From the NCBI GenBank assembly GCA_949373085.1, contig CASICJ010000012.1:25881-89880 (forward strand): a DNA stretch of 64,000 nucleotides, read 5' to 3'. The DNA comes from an uncultured Verrucomicrobiales bacterium (GTDB taxonomy: Bacteria > Verrucomicrobiota > Verrucomicrobiia > Verrucomicrobiales > Akkermansiaceae). Under the pieces are notes generated by a model. It was not told the DNA's origin and did not search any database. It was given only the letters and a program-made list of their open reading frames with translations. Position numbers and translations under genes: made by a program. This document shows positions 17,457 through 26,881 of this stretch, one piece after another. Position 1 is the stretch's first letter. The number at the start of each line of letters is the position of its first letter.

Positions 17457-18918
17457 AGTGACAATAATAATGGCGCTTCTAATGGCGTCGATGACAGCTG
17501 AAGAAGTGGGCGATCGCTGGGGCACAGCAGATCGTGAGCGTGAATTTTATCCGGTGGTGCAAGTTCCGATTCCAAAGGATCTCGTGATTGAGGCGGGTGC
17601 CTTTGAGCAATTGCCGGATGGTCGAATCGCAATTGGAACGCGCCGTGGTGATATCTTCTTTGTTTCGGGAATCGATGATGAGCGGCCGGAGCCGAAGTAT
17701 GAGATTTTTGCAACTGGGCTTGACGAGATTTTTGGCCTGTCATGGAAAGATAATGCGCTTTACGTGACACACAGTGCAGAGTTGACGAAGGTTTCGGACA
17801 CGGACGAAGATGGTAGAGCTGATCTTTTTGAGGTGATTTCGGATGCTTGGGGTTATGCGAATTATCACGAGTATGCTTTTGGGTCGAAGTTCGATCAGGA
17901 GGGGAACCTCTACGTTGCCTTGGGCTTGTCGGCATCTTATCATTCCCGAGCGCTCTTCCGTGGTTGGGGATTTAAGATTACCCCTGAAGGGAAAAGCATC
18001 CCCATCGCAAGTGGGATGCGGAGCCCGGGCGGGATTGGATTTAATAAAGATGGCGCGGTTTTCTATATCGAGAGTCAGGGGCCATGGAATTCCTCCTGTA
18101 GTTTAAAGTTTGTTAAAGAGGGCGGCTTTATGGGGCACCCGGCAAGTTACAATTGGTACGAATATGCACCAAATTTGAAGGAGCCGGTGAACCCGGAGTC
18201 GGGTTCAAGTATTTTGGTTGAGAAGGAAAAGGTTGCCGAGTTGGTTCCTTACGCGGTGATCTTTCCTTATATTCGTATGGGTCGTTCAATCACCGGATTT
18301 GTGCTGGATAAGACGAAGGGGAAGTTCGGACCATTCAAAGATCAAATCTTTCTTGGAGACTACACTCAGTCTCTCATTATGCGTGCTACCACTGAGCAAG
18401 TAAATGGAGTTTGGCAGGGTGCGTGTTATCCGTTTCGTGAAGAGCTCTCAACTGGGATTTTAAACGTTCAGTTTACGCCAGAGGGGAGGCTTTTGGCTGG
18501 AGGAACAAATCGTGGATGGCCTGTGCGGGGGTTGAAGCCTTTCGCTTTAGAGCGCCTTGAGTGGTCTGGTAAGATGCCTTTTGAGATCAGGGAAGTAACA
18601 ATCACTCCTAAAGGTTTCAAGTTGGAATTCACCAAGGAGGTCGAAGCGAATTCAGCGGGTGACCCGACGAATTTTTTGGTGAAGACCTTCACACATAAAT
18701 ACCATCAAGGCTATGGTGGACCGGAGATTAATCAGACGGAGCCAGCGGTGAAATCAGTAAAAGTGGCAAATGACGGGATGTCTGTTCTTATTGAATTAGA
18801 GGCCCTAAAAAAGGGGCATGTACACGAATTCGACCTTGGAGCCTTGCGTTCAAGTGACGGAGGTGAATTACTTCACCGTCACGCTTACTATACCGTGAAC
18901 GAGGTTCCTAAAAAATAG
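17440..18918 (+). CDS. beta-propeller PQQ-sugar-dehydrogenase-like secreted protein
   Basis: The start is the ATG at 17440, 17 bases inside the preceding gene. A signal peptide (KVTIIMALLMASMTAEE) precedes a six-bladed propeller of the soluble glucose/sorbosone dehydrogenase type: QLPDGRIAIGTRRGDIF, SDTDEDGRADLFEV, FGSKFDQEGNLYVALG and PGGIGFNKDGAVFYIE. The last 100 residues form a separate beta domain. Overlap with the multihaem cytochrome gene suggests a secreted oxidation module. The substrate and the cofactor (PQQ or none) cannot be read from the sequence. Confidence 0.8.
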   Translation: MKFFAKVTIIMALLMASMTAEEVGDRWGTADREREFYPVVQVPIPKDLVIEAGAFEQLPDGRIAIGTRRGDIFFVSGIDDERPEPKYEIFATGLDEIFGLSWKDNALYVTHSAELTKVSDTDEDGRADLFEVISDAWGYANYHEYAFGSKFDQEGNLYVALGLSASYHSRALFRGWGFKITPEGKSIPIASGMRSPGGIGFNKDGAVFYIESQGPWNSSCSLKFVKEGGFMGHPASYNWYEYAPNLKEPVNPESGSSILVEKEKVAELVPYAVIFPYIRMGRSITGFVLDKTKGKFGPFKDQIFLGDYTQSLIMRATTEQVNGVWQGACYPFREELSTGILNVQFTPEGRLLAGGTNRGWPVRGLKPFALERLEWSGKMPFEIREVTITPKGFKLEFTKEVEANSAGDPTNFLVKTFTHKYHQGYGGPEINQTEPAVKSVKVANDGMSVLIELEALKKGHVHEFDLGALRSSDGGELLHRHAYYTVNEVPKK

Positions 18919-19065
18919 GCGGAAAGACGATGCTGCGGAAATGAAGCTTTTTAAATAAGAAGATCAGGCTTTTAGTGTAAATCGCATTGATGATATCAAC
19001 TTGGAGGAGTTCCAAATATGGTGACCATGAGAGTGATACTCGTTTGAGAAAGTTGAAGGAGTGAT

Positions 19066-19413
19066 TCAGGCGATTGGTGGTGGAGAAGTTGCACTACTTT
19101 TCCCAAGCTTAACGGCGTTCCCGTAAGCGAGCATCTCGGACATCCCTTGGGCAACTTGCGAGGTGGTGAAGCGAACATTTACCACGGCGTCTGCGCCCAT
19201 TGCCTTCGCTTGGGAAATCATGCGATCTGTGGCTTGGTTACGGGATTCTTGAAGCATTTCGGTATAGCCAGAGACTTCTCCTCCCACGATTGTTTTGAGC
19301 CCGGCCATGATGTCGCGTCCGACGTGTTTGGCGCGAACGGTACTGCCGCAGACGATACCAAGATGAGAGGAGATTAGATGGCCAGCGATATTTTCCGTAG
19401 TCGCGGTTATCAT
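19066..19413 (-). CDS. YbjQ-family protein
   Basis: The 115-residue product matches the YbjQ (DUF74) family, small pentameric proteins sometimes called heavy-metal-binding. Seen motifs are TTENIAGH, LGIVCGSTVRAKHVGRDIMAG, VGGEVSGYTEMLQESRNQA and AKAMGADAVVNVRF. It is complete at both ends. It stands alone between two intergenic stretches of 150-220 bases. The family's function is unproven. Confidence 0.88.
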   Translation of the reverse strand: MITATTENIAGHLISSHLGIVCGSTVRAKHVGRDIMAGLKTIVGGEVSGYTEMLQESRNQATDRMISQAKAMGADAVVNVRFTTSQVAQGMSEMLAYGNAVKLGKSSATSPPPIA

Positions 19414-19651
19414 ATTACTTGTAAGGTGACAGAAGAATGATTTTGCAGCAATAATTTAACTAATTTTAGGGGAGATTCTTGATCTGTTCAGTCGCCTTTG
19501 TGGCGGCAGTCAACCGGATCGTAGGAATAGGGTGGTCAGCAATGGCCCTAAAGGAGATGCGTAAAATGTTAATCTTGAGAATATGGGCAGAAATTGAAGG
19601 TTAAAAGCGAAGTCACTTGCCTGTTAGAAGGGCTTGAGGAGAATCGTGGGT

Positions 19652-20668
19652 ATGGAAAAAAGGCGACTAGGGAAGAGCGGAATTGTAGTGAGTGAAATTT
19701 GCATGGGGACCATGACTTTCGGAACGCAGGCGGACAAGAGAGAGAGTTTTAGGATTATGGATGAATCTGTTGAATCTGGAATCGACTTTTTTGATACCGC
19801 GGAAGTCTATCCCGTGCCACCAACAGCGGAGTTGTCTGGGTTAACCGAAGAATGGGTGGGGGAATGGTTGAAGTCGAAGCCTCGTGAGTCGGTGATTTTG
19901 GCGACAAAAGTGGCGGGAGCGGCTCATGGCTGGTTTTGTCCGCCGGTTCGTCATGGGAAAGCGGCCCTTGATCGTGTTCATTTGCGAAAAGCTTTGGAGG
20001 GAAGTTTAAATCGTCTGGGGACGGACTACGTTGATTTATATCAGATTCACTGGCCAGATCACGGGATGAGAGCGGCCGATACTTTAGAGGTCCTTGATGA
20101 ATTCGTAAAAGAGGGAAAGGTGCGAGCGATTGGGCTGAGTAACGATGATTCTTATGGAGTCATGAAGAGCCTGTGGACAAGTGACCTAGAAGGGATGACT
20201 CGTATCGATACGATACAGAATAATTTTTCACTGAACAATCGTCGAGACGAGTATGAGTTAGCCGAATGTTTACGGCGAGAAAACGTCAGCCTTTTGCCTT
20301 ACAGCCCGCTAGCGGGTGGAGTTTTGACGGGGAAATATAACGATGGGGTTCCCGCTGGAGCGCGCTTTTCTGAATACCTAACAACCGGGGGAGCGCGTCA
20401 GCGGGCTATGGCGACGCGTTTTGTAAACGATCGGACAATTGCCTCGACGAAGCGTTTTTGCGAAATCGCAAAGGAGCTTGATCTTGATGTCGCGACGCTT
20501 GCAACTGCTTGGAGTAAGCAGCATGACTTTGTGGCTGCGACGATCGTGGGCGTGAGCGCAGCTGCTCAGATGGAGCCCATTCTCAAAGCGGCGGGTTTGG
20601 AATTAGACGAAAAAACGCTTAACTCTATTGAGCTCGTGTCCAATGAGATCCGATACCCGATGGGGTAG
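19652..20668 (+). CDS. aldo/keto reductase
   Basis: The NADPH-dependent aldo/keto reductase TIM-barrel family is shown by MEKRRLGKSGIVVSEICMGTMTFG, DFFDTAEVYP with the catalytic Asp and Tyr, LATKVAG with the Lys, QIHWPDH with the His, and the C-terminal IVGVSAAAQM. The start is the ATG at 19652, preceded by GAGGAG; a TTG at 19634 is open. It is close to the Tas/YghZ subgroup. It heads a co-oriented group of sugar genes and may act on the same substrate. Confidence 0.9.
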   Translation: MEKRRLGKSGIVVSEICMGTMTFGTQADKRESFRIMDESVESGIDFFDTAEVYPVPPTAELSGLTEEWVGEWLKSKPRESVILATKVAGAAHGWFCPPVRHGKAALDRVHLRKALEGSLNRLGTDYVDLYQIHWPDHGMRAADTLEVLDEFVKEGKVRAIGLSNDDSYGVMKSLWTSDLEGMTRIDTIQNNFSLNNRRDEYELAECLRRENVSLLPYSPLAGGVLTGKYNDGVPAGARFSEYLTTGGARQRAMATRFVNDRTIASTKRFCEIAKELDLDVATLATAWSKQHDFVAATIVGVSAAAQMEPILKAAGLELDEKTLNSIELVSNEIRYPMG

Positions 20669-20710
20669 TTTACGAGGCTTAGGATTAAAGTAAATTCGTC
20701 GAATTAGATC

Positions 20711-20738
20711 TTGCGGATTTGTTGCGTGCAACTAAAAA
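20711..20738 (+). promoter_or_regulatory. promoter with -10 eight bases from ATG
   Basis: TTGCGG (20711-20716), a 16-base spacer and TAAAAA (20733-20738) precede the ATG at 20747 by eight bases. This supports the ATG at 20747 as start and an almost leaderless message for the aldolase gene and those after it. Confidence 0.4.
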
Positions 20739-20746
20739 ACTCCAGT

Positions 20747-21691
20747 ATGAATTTAGAGGATCGTTTGCTGAAACGGACATTGGGGCGTAAGCCCGAGGGG
20801 ATGGCAGCATGTCTTCTTCCTTTTGAGGAGGACGGTTCCATAGCGCGGGACGCGTTTCAGACTGCGATACAGCGAACGGAGGAGGTGGGGTTAAAATGTG
20901 CCGTCAATATGGATACTGGTTATGCCAATTACCTCTCAAATGACGAACGTGCAAAGGTTCTGGATTGGACGCGTGAGGCGCTCGGGCCCGACCGACCCTT
21001 CGTAGCAGGAGTATTTGTAGAAGGCGTAGACGGTGACTTAGTCGATCTTTATCGCAGGGGAGCAGATACGATTGTTGAACGGGGAGGGACACCTATCCTA
21101 TTTCAAACGACCCGTTTTCACGATTGGGAAGGTGACGAAATTATCGAACTTTATACCAAGGTTTGCGAACCCTATGAGGCGGTGCTTGGTTTTGAGTTAG
21201 GCCGGATGTTTGCGCCTAACGGAATGATTTACAGTGAGAAAGTGATTCGCGGATTGATGGGTATCCCCGCTCTGAAGGGAATCAAGCATTCTTCCCTTAG
21301 TCGCGAGGAGGAGCTGAAACGCCTTGCTTTACGGGATGAAGTAAGGCCCGATTTTCGCATATACACAGGAAACGATCTTGGAATTGATATGATCGAATAT
21401 GGCTCTGATTATCTCCTCGGCCTCGCGGCGTTTTGCCCCGAGAAATTTGCCGAGCGTGATAGGTTATGGGCTACCAATGACGCGGAATATTTCGAATTAA
21501 ATGACGCTCTTCAATACCTTGGGAACGTGGGGTTTCGGGAGTCTGTTCCGGCTTACAAACACAGTTGCGCTGTTTTCCAAAATCTTCTGGGGCGTATCCC
21601 AACGAGCGAGCCTCACAAGCTCTGCCCCCGCCGTCCCGATTGGGAAGGCGCCATAATGAAAGACTGCGCTAAGCGATTAGGCTACTTTTAA
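20747..21691 (+). CDS. dihydrodipicolinate synthase-family lyase
   Basis: The barrel and the phrase GIPALKGIKHSSLSR, with a lysine at the Schiff-base position, place this in the DapA/N-acetylneuraminate lyase superfamily of class I aldolases. It is a divergent member: residues such as CAVNMDTGYANYLSNDER and YTGNDLGIDMIEYGSDYLLG belong to a subgroup found in sugar-catabolic clusters. The neighbours (isomerase, two oxidoreductases, LacI) argue for cleavage of a keto-sugar acid rather than lysine synthesis. The substrate is not determined. Confidence 0.82.
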   Translation: MNLEDRLLKRTLGRKPEGMAACLLPFEEDGSIARDAFQTAIQRTEEVGLKCAVNMDTGYANYLSNDERAKVLDWTREALGPDRPFVAGVFVEGVDGDLVDLYRRGADTIVERGGTPILFQTTRFHDWEGDEIIELYTKVCEPYEAVLGFELGRMFAPNGMIYSEKVIRGLMGIPALKGIKHSSLSREEELKRLALRDEVRPDFRIYTGNDLGIDMIEYGSDYLLGLAAFCPEKFAERDRLWATNDAEYFELNDALQYLGNVGFRESVPAYKHSCAVFQNLLGRIPTSEPHKLCPRRPDWEGAIMKDCAKRLGYF

Positions 21692-21692
21692 A

Positions 21693-22697
21693 ATGAGTGG
21701 AGCGGTTGAAAAGGTGACGATGGCTAAAGTGGCTGAGAAGGCAGGCGTTTCAAAAGCGACAGTTTCCCGTGCCATTGGTGGATCGATGCTAATCGGGGAG
21801 GACGTTCGATCACATGTTGAGTCCATAGCCAAAAAACTTGGGTATATCAGACGTTCTAAGAAGCGACACGCCGAGAGATCAATTCTCACCATCAAGCTTG
21901 TTTTGCCTCCGGCCAAGGAACGGAGTAAGCAACTGTTTTATAATTTCATGAATTTGACTGATGGTCTTCGCGAGGGGCTACTTCCATCGGTAGCCAATTT
22001 AATAGTCGAAACATCTTCGGGTAACTATGATCCCTTTCCCCATAAAAAAGGGGGAGAAGTGGATGGATTTGTTTTTGCATTTCACCGTCCCTCAGGCCGT
22101 GTTGTGAGCGAGATTAAGGAACGCGGAGCTCCTTGTGTAGTTCTAAACCGTATGGTGCGTGGAGTAAGGCATGTGATCAGTGATCATCAGGACGCCATGA
22201 AACAACTCGCCGGTCATCTTGTCGAACGAGATGTGAGTGGTAACTGCTGCTATATTTATTACGGGGGATTTGGTGATCTCACTCGTGCCCGATTAAATGG
22301 ATTTACACAGGGATGTTTGGAAAATGGAATCGACTTTGATCCGTCAGCTGATCAGTCGAAGGTCGAGAGTCCCAGCGAAATTACTATCGATCATGTAAAG
22401 GAGCTCTATGATCGTGGAGTGCGAACTTTCGTGGGATTTAATGATGTAGTGGGAATCATCCTCACCCAGCAATTAAAATCGCTTGGCTTGAAAATTCCCG
22501 ATGATGTGAAGGTAACCGGTTGTGATTGTGGGCCTATACACGAAATCGCTTATCCTAAACTGACTTCGGTGAATCTTTCTGTTTTCGAATTGTCCAGAGA
22601 GGTTGGACGGTCTCTGCAGTCCGAGATTGTGCAGCGCGAGAAGACGATGAATACTCTTGTGATTCAGGGGAAACTGTTTGTTGGAGAAACTACTTAA
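21693..22697 (+). CDS. LacI-family transcriptional regulator
   Basis: The N-terminal helix-turn-helix reads TMAKVAEKAGVSKATVSRAI (about residues 9-28), followed by a hinge and a periplasmic-binding-protein-like effector domain (VDGFVFAFHRPSGR, VFVGFNDVVG-like segment, DDVKVTGCDCGPIHEIAYP). It lies one base after the aldolase gene and three bases before the isomerase gene, so it is embedded in the operon it probably controls, an autoregulatory layout. The inducer is unknown, probably a sugar or sugar acid handled by its neighbours. Confidence 0.9.
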   Translation: MSGAVEKVTMAKVAEKAGVSKATVSRAIGGSMLIGEDVRSHVESIAKKLGYIRRSKKRHAERSILTIKLVLPPAKERSKQLFYNFMNLTDGLREGLLPSVANLIVETSSGNYDPFPHKKGGEVDGFVFAFHRPSGRVVSEIKERGAPCVVLNRMVRGVRHVISDHQDAMKQLAGHLVERDVSGNCCYIYYGGFGDLTRARLNGFTQGCLENGIDFDPSADQSKVESPSEITIDHVKELYDRGVRTFVGFNDVVGIILTQQLKSLGLKIPDDVKVTGCDCGPIHEIAYPKLTSVNLSVFELSREVGRSLQSEIVQREKTMNTLVIQGKLFVGETT

Positions 22698-22700
22698 GCG

Positions 22701-23525
22701 ATGAATTATCAGGATCTTGCCGTTCACACTTTTACGACTAAGCCGTGGTCGATTAATGAGTGTATCGAGGGATATGCCAAGCGTGGGATTGGTGGGATTT
22801 CGATTTGGCGTGAGACCGTTGATGGTGAGGACCTTTGTTCGGTCGCTCGCCAGGTGCGCGATGCGGGATTACGGGGAATTTCATATGTCCGAGGAGGGTT
22901 CTTTACCGGGAAGACCGAGAAGGAGAGGAGGGATGCGCTTGAAGAAAACCGTCAGTTGATTCGCGAGGCGGAAATTCTGGAGCTTCCTTCATTAGTTTTG
23001 GTTTGTGGAGCTACGGTTGGTCAAAATCCGCGGGAAAACTATGAACAAATTCGCGACGGTATTGGGATAATTGCCGATGAGGCCGCGTCCCATGGGGTAA
23101 GGCTTTTGATTGAGCCACTTCATCCTGTTTATGCTGGCGATCGCTCGGCGATTCCATCGCTCCGGGTAGCGAATGATCTTTGTGAAGAGGTTAATCATCA
23201 CAATGTGGGGATTGCCCTAGATGTTTATCATGTTTGGTGGGAACTTGATCTCGCCGAGCAGATTGAACGCTGTGCCAAGAATGGTTGGTTGGACGCGTAT
23301 CATATTTGTGATTTCAAACCCGATCAGAGTCACCTGCTTTTGGATCGTGGGATTATGGGGGAAGGTTGTTGTGATCTTCATGGAATCGATGGGGTGATGA
23401 GGGATGTAGGTTTTGAAGGTTTCCGTGAAGTGGAGATTTTTTCATCGAAATGGTGGGAGCGCGATCAGGAGGAGTTTCTTGATGAAATTCTCTACGCCTA
23501 CGACAAAGTTTATCAATTATTATGA
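22701..23525 (+). CDS. sugar phosphate isomerase/epimerase (xylose-isomerase-like TIM barrel)
   Basis: The 274-residue AP-endonuclease-2-like barrel has metal-binding landmarks: LLIEPLHP (Glu), GIALDVYHVWWE (Asp, His), YHICDFKPDQ (His/Asp) and FREVEIFSSKWW (Glu). These proteins bind a divalent metal and move carbonyl groups in sugars such as hexuloses or inositol derivatives. Its stop overlaps the ATG of the dehydrogenase gene (ATGA), indicating coupled production of the two enzymes. Confidence 0.88.
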   Translation: MNYQDLAVHTFTTKPWSINECIEGYAKRGIGGISIWRETVDGEDLCSVARQVRDAGLRGISYVRGGFFTGKTEKERRDALEENRQLIREAEILELPSLVLVCGATVGQNPRENYEQIRDGIGIIADEAASHGVRLLIEPLHPVYAGDRSAIPSLRVANDLCEEVNHHNVGIALDVYHVWWELDLAEQIERCAKNGWLDAYHICDFKPDQSHLLLDRGIMGEGCCDLHGIDGVMRDVGFEGFREVEIFSSKWWERDQEEFLDEILYAYDKVYQLL

Positions 23526-24670
23526 GCACGGAAAACATCGAGAGAATCGGAGTTATTATGAATGGCGTCACTGGACGAATGGGAACTAATCAACATTTGG
23601 CGCGGTCGATTTTAGCAATACGAGAGCAGGGCGGGGTTGAGCTTGGAGATGGTATGCGACTCATGCCCGATCCAATCTTGACTGGGAGGAATGAGGCAAA
23701 ATTGAAGGCGCTTGCAGTCGAGTATGGAGTAGAGAAATATTCCACGGATCTTGATGCGGTTCTTGCGGATGATTCCTATTCGATTTTCTTCGATGCGTCG
23801 GGGACTCCTTATCGTATTGGTTTTTTAGAGCGCGCAATTGCAGCTGGAAAACACATCTACTGCGAAAAGCCGACGGCTGTTGATCCTTCTGAAGCCTTCC
23901 GTATCGCCGAGATTGCAGAGGTGGCTGGAGTGAAAAATGGTACTGTCCAAGACAAGCTTTGGCTACCTGGGATCCAGGCTTTTTTAAAACTGCGCGATGA
24001 AGGTTTTTTTGGGGAAATACTTTCGGTGCGAGGAGAGTTCGGGTATTGGGTATTTTCCGGGCACGATGAAAAGCAGACGTCCCAACGTCCGAGTTGGAAT
24101 TATCGCAAGGAAGACGGTGGAGGTATCATTATCGATATGCACTGTCACTGGCGCTACGTCATCGATAATCTTTTCGGCGAAGTTTCTGAGGTGTTCACTC
24201 ATGCCGCCACTCACTTGCCTGAGCGGATTGGAGAGGATAAAAATCCCTATCAATGTACGGCCGACGATGCCGCTTATGCCCTATTCAAGACCAAGACTGG
24301 TGTGGTCTGCCAATTCAACTCATCTTGGGATGTTCGGGTCCGCCGTGATGATCTACTAACCATGCAGGTCGATGGAACTAAAGGGAGTGCAATCGTTGGG
24401 CTTCGCAAGTGTTGGGCCCAGAGCCTTGAAAATACACCCCGCCCAGTCTGGAACCCTGATGTAGATAGCCCGATCGACTATTATGCTAACTGGGATATCG
24501 TTGACCCGGGGCCTTGTGAAAATGCCTTTAAGGTCCAGTGGGAGCTCTTTCTGAAGCATATTGCAAGTGATGAGCCGTTCCCTTGGTCTCTTCGAGAGGG
24601 AGCAAAAGGTGTTGATCTCGCGGCCAAGTCCTGGGAGAGCCACAAGTCAGGTTCCTGGATAAAAGTTTAA
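23522..24670 (+). CDS. Gfo/Idh/MocA-family oxidoreductase
   Basis: This is an NAD(P)-dependent dehydrogenase. The N-terminus reads RIGVIMNGVTGRMGTNQHLAR, a variant nucleotide-binding loop. The family motif YCEKPTAVD carries the catalytic lysine, and GGIIIDMHCHWRYVIDNLFG matches the C-terminal domain histidine region. Length 382 is typical. It is translationally coupled to the isomerase upstream and closes the cluster. Together they suggest oxidation-isomerisation-cleavage of a sugar or cyclitol. Confidence 0.9.
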   Translation: MSTENIERIGVIMNGVTGRMGTNQHLARSILAIREQGGVELGDGMRLMPDPILTGRNEAKLKALAVEYGVEKYSTDLDAVLADDSYSIFFDASGTPYRIGFLERAIAAGKHIYCEKPTAVDPSEAFRIAEIAEVAGVKNGTVQDKLWLPGIQAFLKLRDEGFFGEILSVRGEFGYWVFSGHDEKQTSQRPSWNYRKEDGGGIIIDMHCHWRYVIDNLFGEVSEVFTHAATHLPERIGEDKNPYQCTADDAAYALFKTKTGVVCQFNSSWDVRVRRDDLLTMQVDGTKGSAIVGLRKCWAQSLENTPRPVWNPDVDSPIDYYANWDIVDPGPCENAFKVQWELFLKHIASDEPFPWSLREGAKGVDLAAKSWESHKSGSWIKV

Positions 24671-24734
24671 GTTGGAGTCTTTGCTCTTGCCGCAAGCCAC
24701 TTTGATCGGTGATGCTCTCTGAGCACACTCTGTA

Positions 24735-25031
24735 ATGGAAACTATTCTACATATTCCCGAACCCCAAAAAGCCTCATCGATCAAGCAGGTCGTATCCTCT
24801 CTTCATGATCAGGGGCTTGAGCCAAAGCATGATAAAAAGGATTGGGGGGATTGGATCAATCTACCGCCCAATAAAACTGTTATTAGTATCGCTTCCGAGC
24901 GTGGTATGACTCGCTCTGCAACTATCGAGTTTGCGGAAGGTGAAGATGATCATCTTGAGATTCCCATCGTCACGGCATTTCGGGAGCTTGGTTGGTATGG
25001 CACAGACGAGGATGGAGAATACCAGCTTTAG
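24735..25031 (+). CDS. small acidic hypothetical protein
   Basis: This 98-residue protein has no signal peptide, membrane helix or known motif. A basic middle (KHDKKDWGDWINLP) is followed by a strand-rich part (KTVISIASERGM, SATIEFAEGEDDHLEIPIV). It stands alone, 64 bases after the dehydrogenase gene. The regular composition suggests a real gene. I do not recognise the family. Confidence 0.55.
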   Translation: METILHIPEPQKASSIKQVVSSLHDQGLEPKHDKKDWGDWINLPPNKTVISIASERGMTRSATIEFAEGEDDHLEIPIVTAFRELGWYGTDEDGEYQL

Positions 25032-25180
25032 GCAGTGATCGCTGCTCAAGAGTGTTCGAGGTAGATTTAGCCTCTAATGCGATATACTGAACCTTGGGTC
25101 TCCTGAGAGACTCATCTCAGTTCCTAGTCTTAATAGGATATAGTTTTGCTAATCCGAAAGATTAGGCCTCGAAAGATAAA

Positions 25181-26797
25181 TTAGAATTTACGCAAAACAG
25201 TATTTTGATTGAACCTCGGTTCACGATTTGGATAGTCTAAAGTGTGGTGAGATCCTCGTGACTCTTTTCTGAGGAGGGCGGAGTCTACGATTAGGGATGC
25301 TGTCGCTACGAGGTTTCTAAGCTCGAGAATGTCGGGTGTAAGGGTATAGCCCCAGTAGAATTCTTTCACCTCGCGACGAAGATTTTGGAGGCGGTAAGCA
25401 GCGCGGCGAAGGCGATTATCTGTCCTCACTATGGAGACGTAATCCTGCATAGTTCGACGAAGTTCATCCCAAGCGTGATAAATATTTACCAGCTCATCGG
25501 GTGGGGCTGCATTACCGGTTTCCCATATTGGAATTTCGGGTGCTGTCGGGACTTCCTTGGCCGGAGGGTAAAGACGCATAATTTCACCGAGGGCACGCCG
25601 GGCAAGAACGTTGCCTTCAAGAAGGCTATTTGAGGCAAGCCGGTTTGCCCCGTGAAGTCCAGTACAGGCAACTTCTCCGATAGCGTATAGCCCGCGTACT
25701 GAGGTTTTCCCAAAAAGGTCAGTTTCCACTCCTCCGCATTGATAATGAGCTGCGGGCACCACTGGAATGGGCTTCTTGAGTGCATCGTGACCAAAGGAAA
25801 GAAGAGTTTCGTGGATGAAAGGAAAGCGTTTGGCGAAGGTGCCGCCGAGTGGAGAAACGTCGAGAAAGACACACGGCGCGCCGGTGCGTTTGATTTCGGT
25901 GTCGATGGCGCGGGCTACGATGTCACGAGCTGCGAGCGATCCACGCGGATCATGGTCCTTAACGAATTGGTGTCCTTGGCCATTAACCAGTATGGCACCT
26001 TCTCCTCGGACGGCTTCCGAGACTAAAAAGGACCGGGCTTCCGGGCCGGTGGCGGCGGGGTTGTAAAAGCAGGTAGGGTGAAATTGCACGAACTCCATAT
26101 TTGAGACCGAGGCTCCGGCCCTCCAGCACATCGCTAGTCCATCGCCAGTCGCTGAGTCTGGATTAGTGGTGTATAAGTAGGACTTCCCACATCCGCCTGT
26201 GGCGACAATGACTCGGGGCGACTCCATAACTTTGACATTTCCAGATTTTATCTCGAGAACGTAGGCCCCTAGGACTCGGTTGTCGGTGACGACGCCGAGT
26301 TTGCCAGTGGTAATGAGATCAATGGCATAGTGATTCTCGAGGAGCGTAATTTGAGGGTGACGTCTTGCGGTTTCGACAAGCGATGTGGCAATCTCTCGGC
26401 CTGTCGTATCTTTGGCGTGAAGGACTCGGCGTTCAGAGTGACCGCCTTCTTTTCCAAGCGAATAACGATCTGGATCGCCTTGATTTTTATCAAAGTTAGT
26501 GCCCCAAGCGACGAGTTCATCGATGGTCTCGCTACCCTCGTTCACGATCGTGCGGACAGCTTCCTCGTTGCAAAGTCCGGCACCTGCATCAAGTGTGTCT
26601 GCGACATGTTTTTTACAGTTGTCATTGGGATCGCGCAGTCCTTCTGGAAGGACTGCTGAGACGCCGCCCTGGGCCCACGCGGTGTTAGACTCAAGAAGGT
26701 TGCCTTTGGTGATGACAGTCACAGTGCCGAAGCCGGCAGCTTTGATGGCAAAGGAAAGCCCGGCGATACCGGAACCGATCACAAGAAAGTCAGACAT
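25181..26797 (-). CDS. nadB: L-aspartate oxidase
   Basis: NadB oxidises L-aspartate to iminoaspartate with FAD, the first step of bacterial NAD synthesis. The start is the ATG at 26797 (MSDFLVIGSGIAGLSFAI); the longer frame adds a non-homologous leader. Landmarks are the FAD-binding GSGIAGL, SNTAWAQGGVSAVLP, EGGHSERRVLHAKDTTG, FVQFHPTCFY, and the C-terminal ANRLASNSLLEGNVLARR. Length about 538 is usual. No nadA or nadC is adjacent. It follows a small membrane-protein gene on the same strand. Confidence 0.95.
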   Translation of the reverse strand: MSDFLVIGSGIAGLSFAIKAAGFGTVTVITKGNLLESNTAWAQGGVSAVLPEGLRDPNDNCKKHVADTLDAGAGLCNEEAVRTIVNEGSETIDELVAWGTNFDKNQGDPDRYSLGKEGGHSERRVLHAKDTTGREIATSLVETARRHPQITLLENHYAIDLITTGKLGVVTDNRVLGAYVLEIKSGNVKVMESPRVIVATGGCGKSYLYTTNPDSATGDGLAMCWRAGASVSNMEFVQFHPTCFYNPAATGPEARSFLVSEAVRGEGAILVNGQGHQFVKDHDPRGSLAARDIVARAIDTEIKRTGAPCVFLDVSPLGGTFAKRFPFIHETLLSFGHDALKKPIPVVPAAHYQCGGVETDLFGKTSVRGLYAIGEVACTGLHGANRLASNSLLEGNVLARRALGEIMRLYPPAKEVPTAPEIPIWETGNAAPPDELVNIYHAWDELRRTMQDYVSIVRTDNRLRRAAYRLQNLRREVKEFYWGYTLTPDILELRNLVATASLIVDSALLRKESRGSHHTLDYPNREPRFNQNTVLRKF

Positions 26798-26881
26798 TGG
26801 ACGGCAGAACCTTGGCCTCAGATTGCCGCTTGGCAATCCGTTTTCTAAGAAGATAACGCTGATCAATAAAAATTTTTGAGT

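Noticed and set aside
25149..25165. CTAATC/GATTAG hairpin as a terminator
   Set aside because: The stem is only six pairs and no T run follows on either strand.
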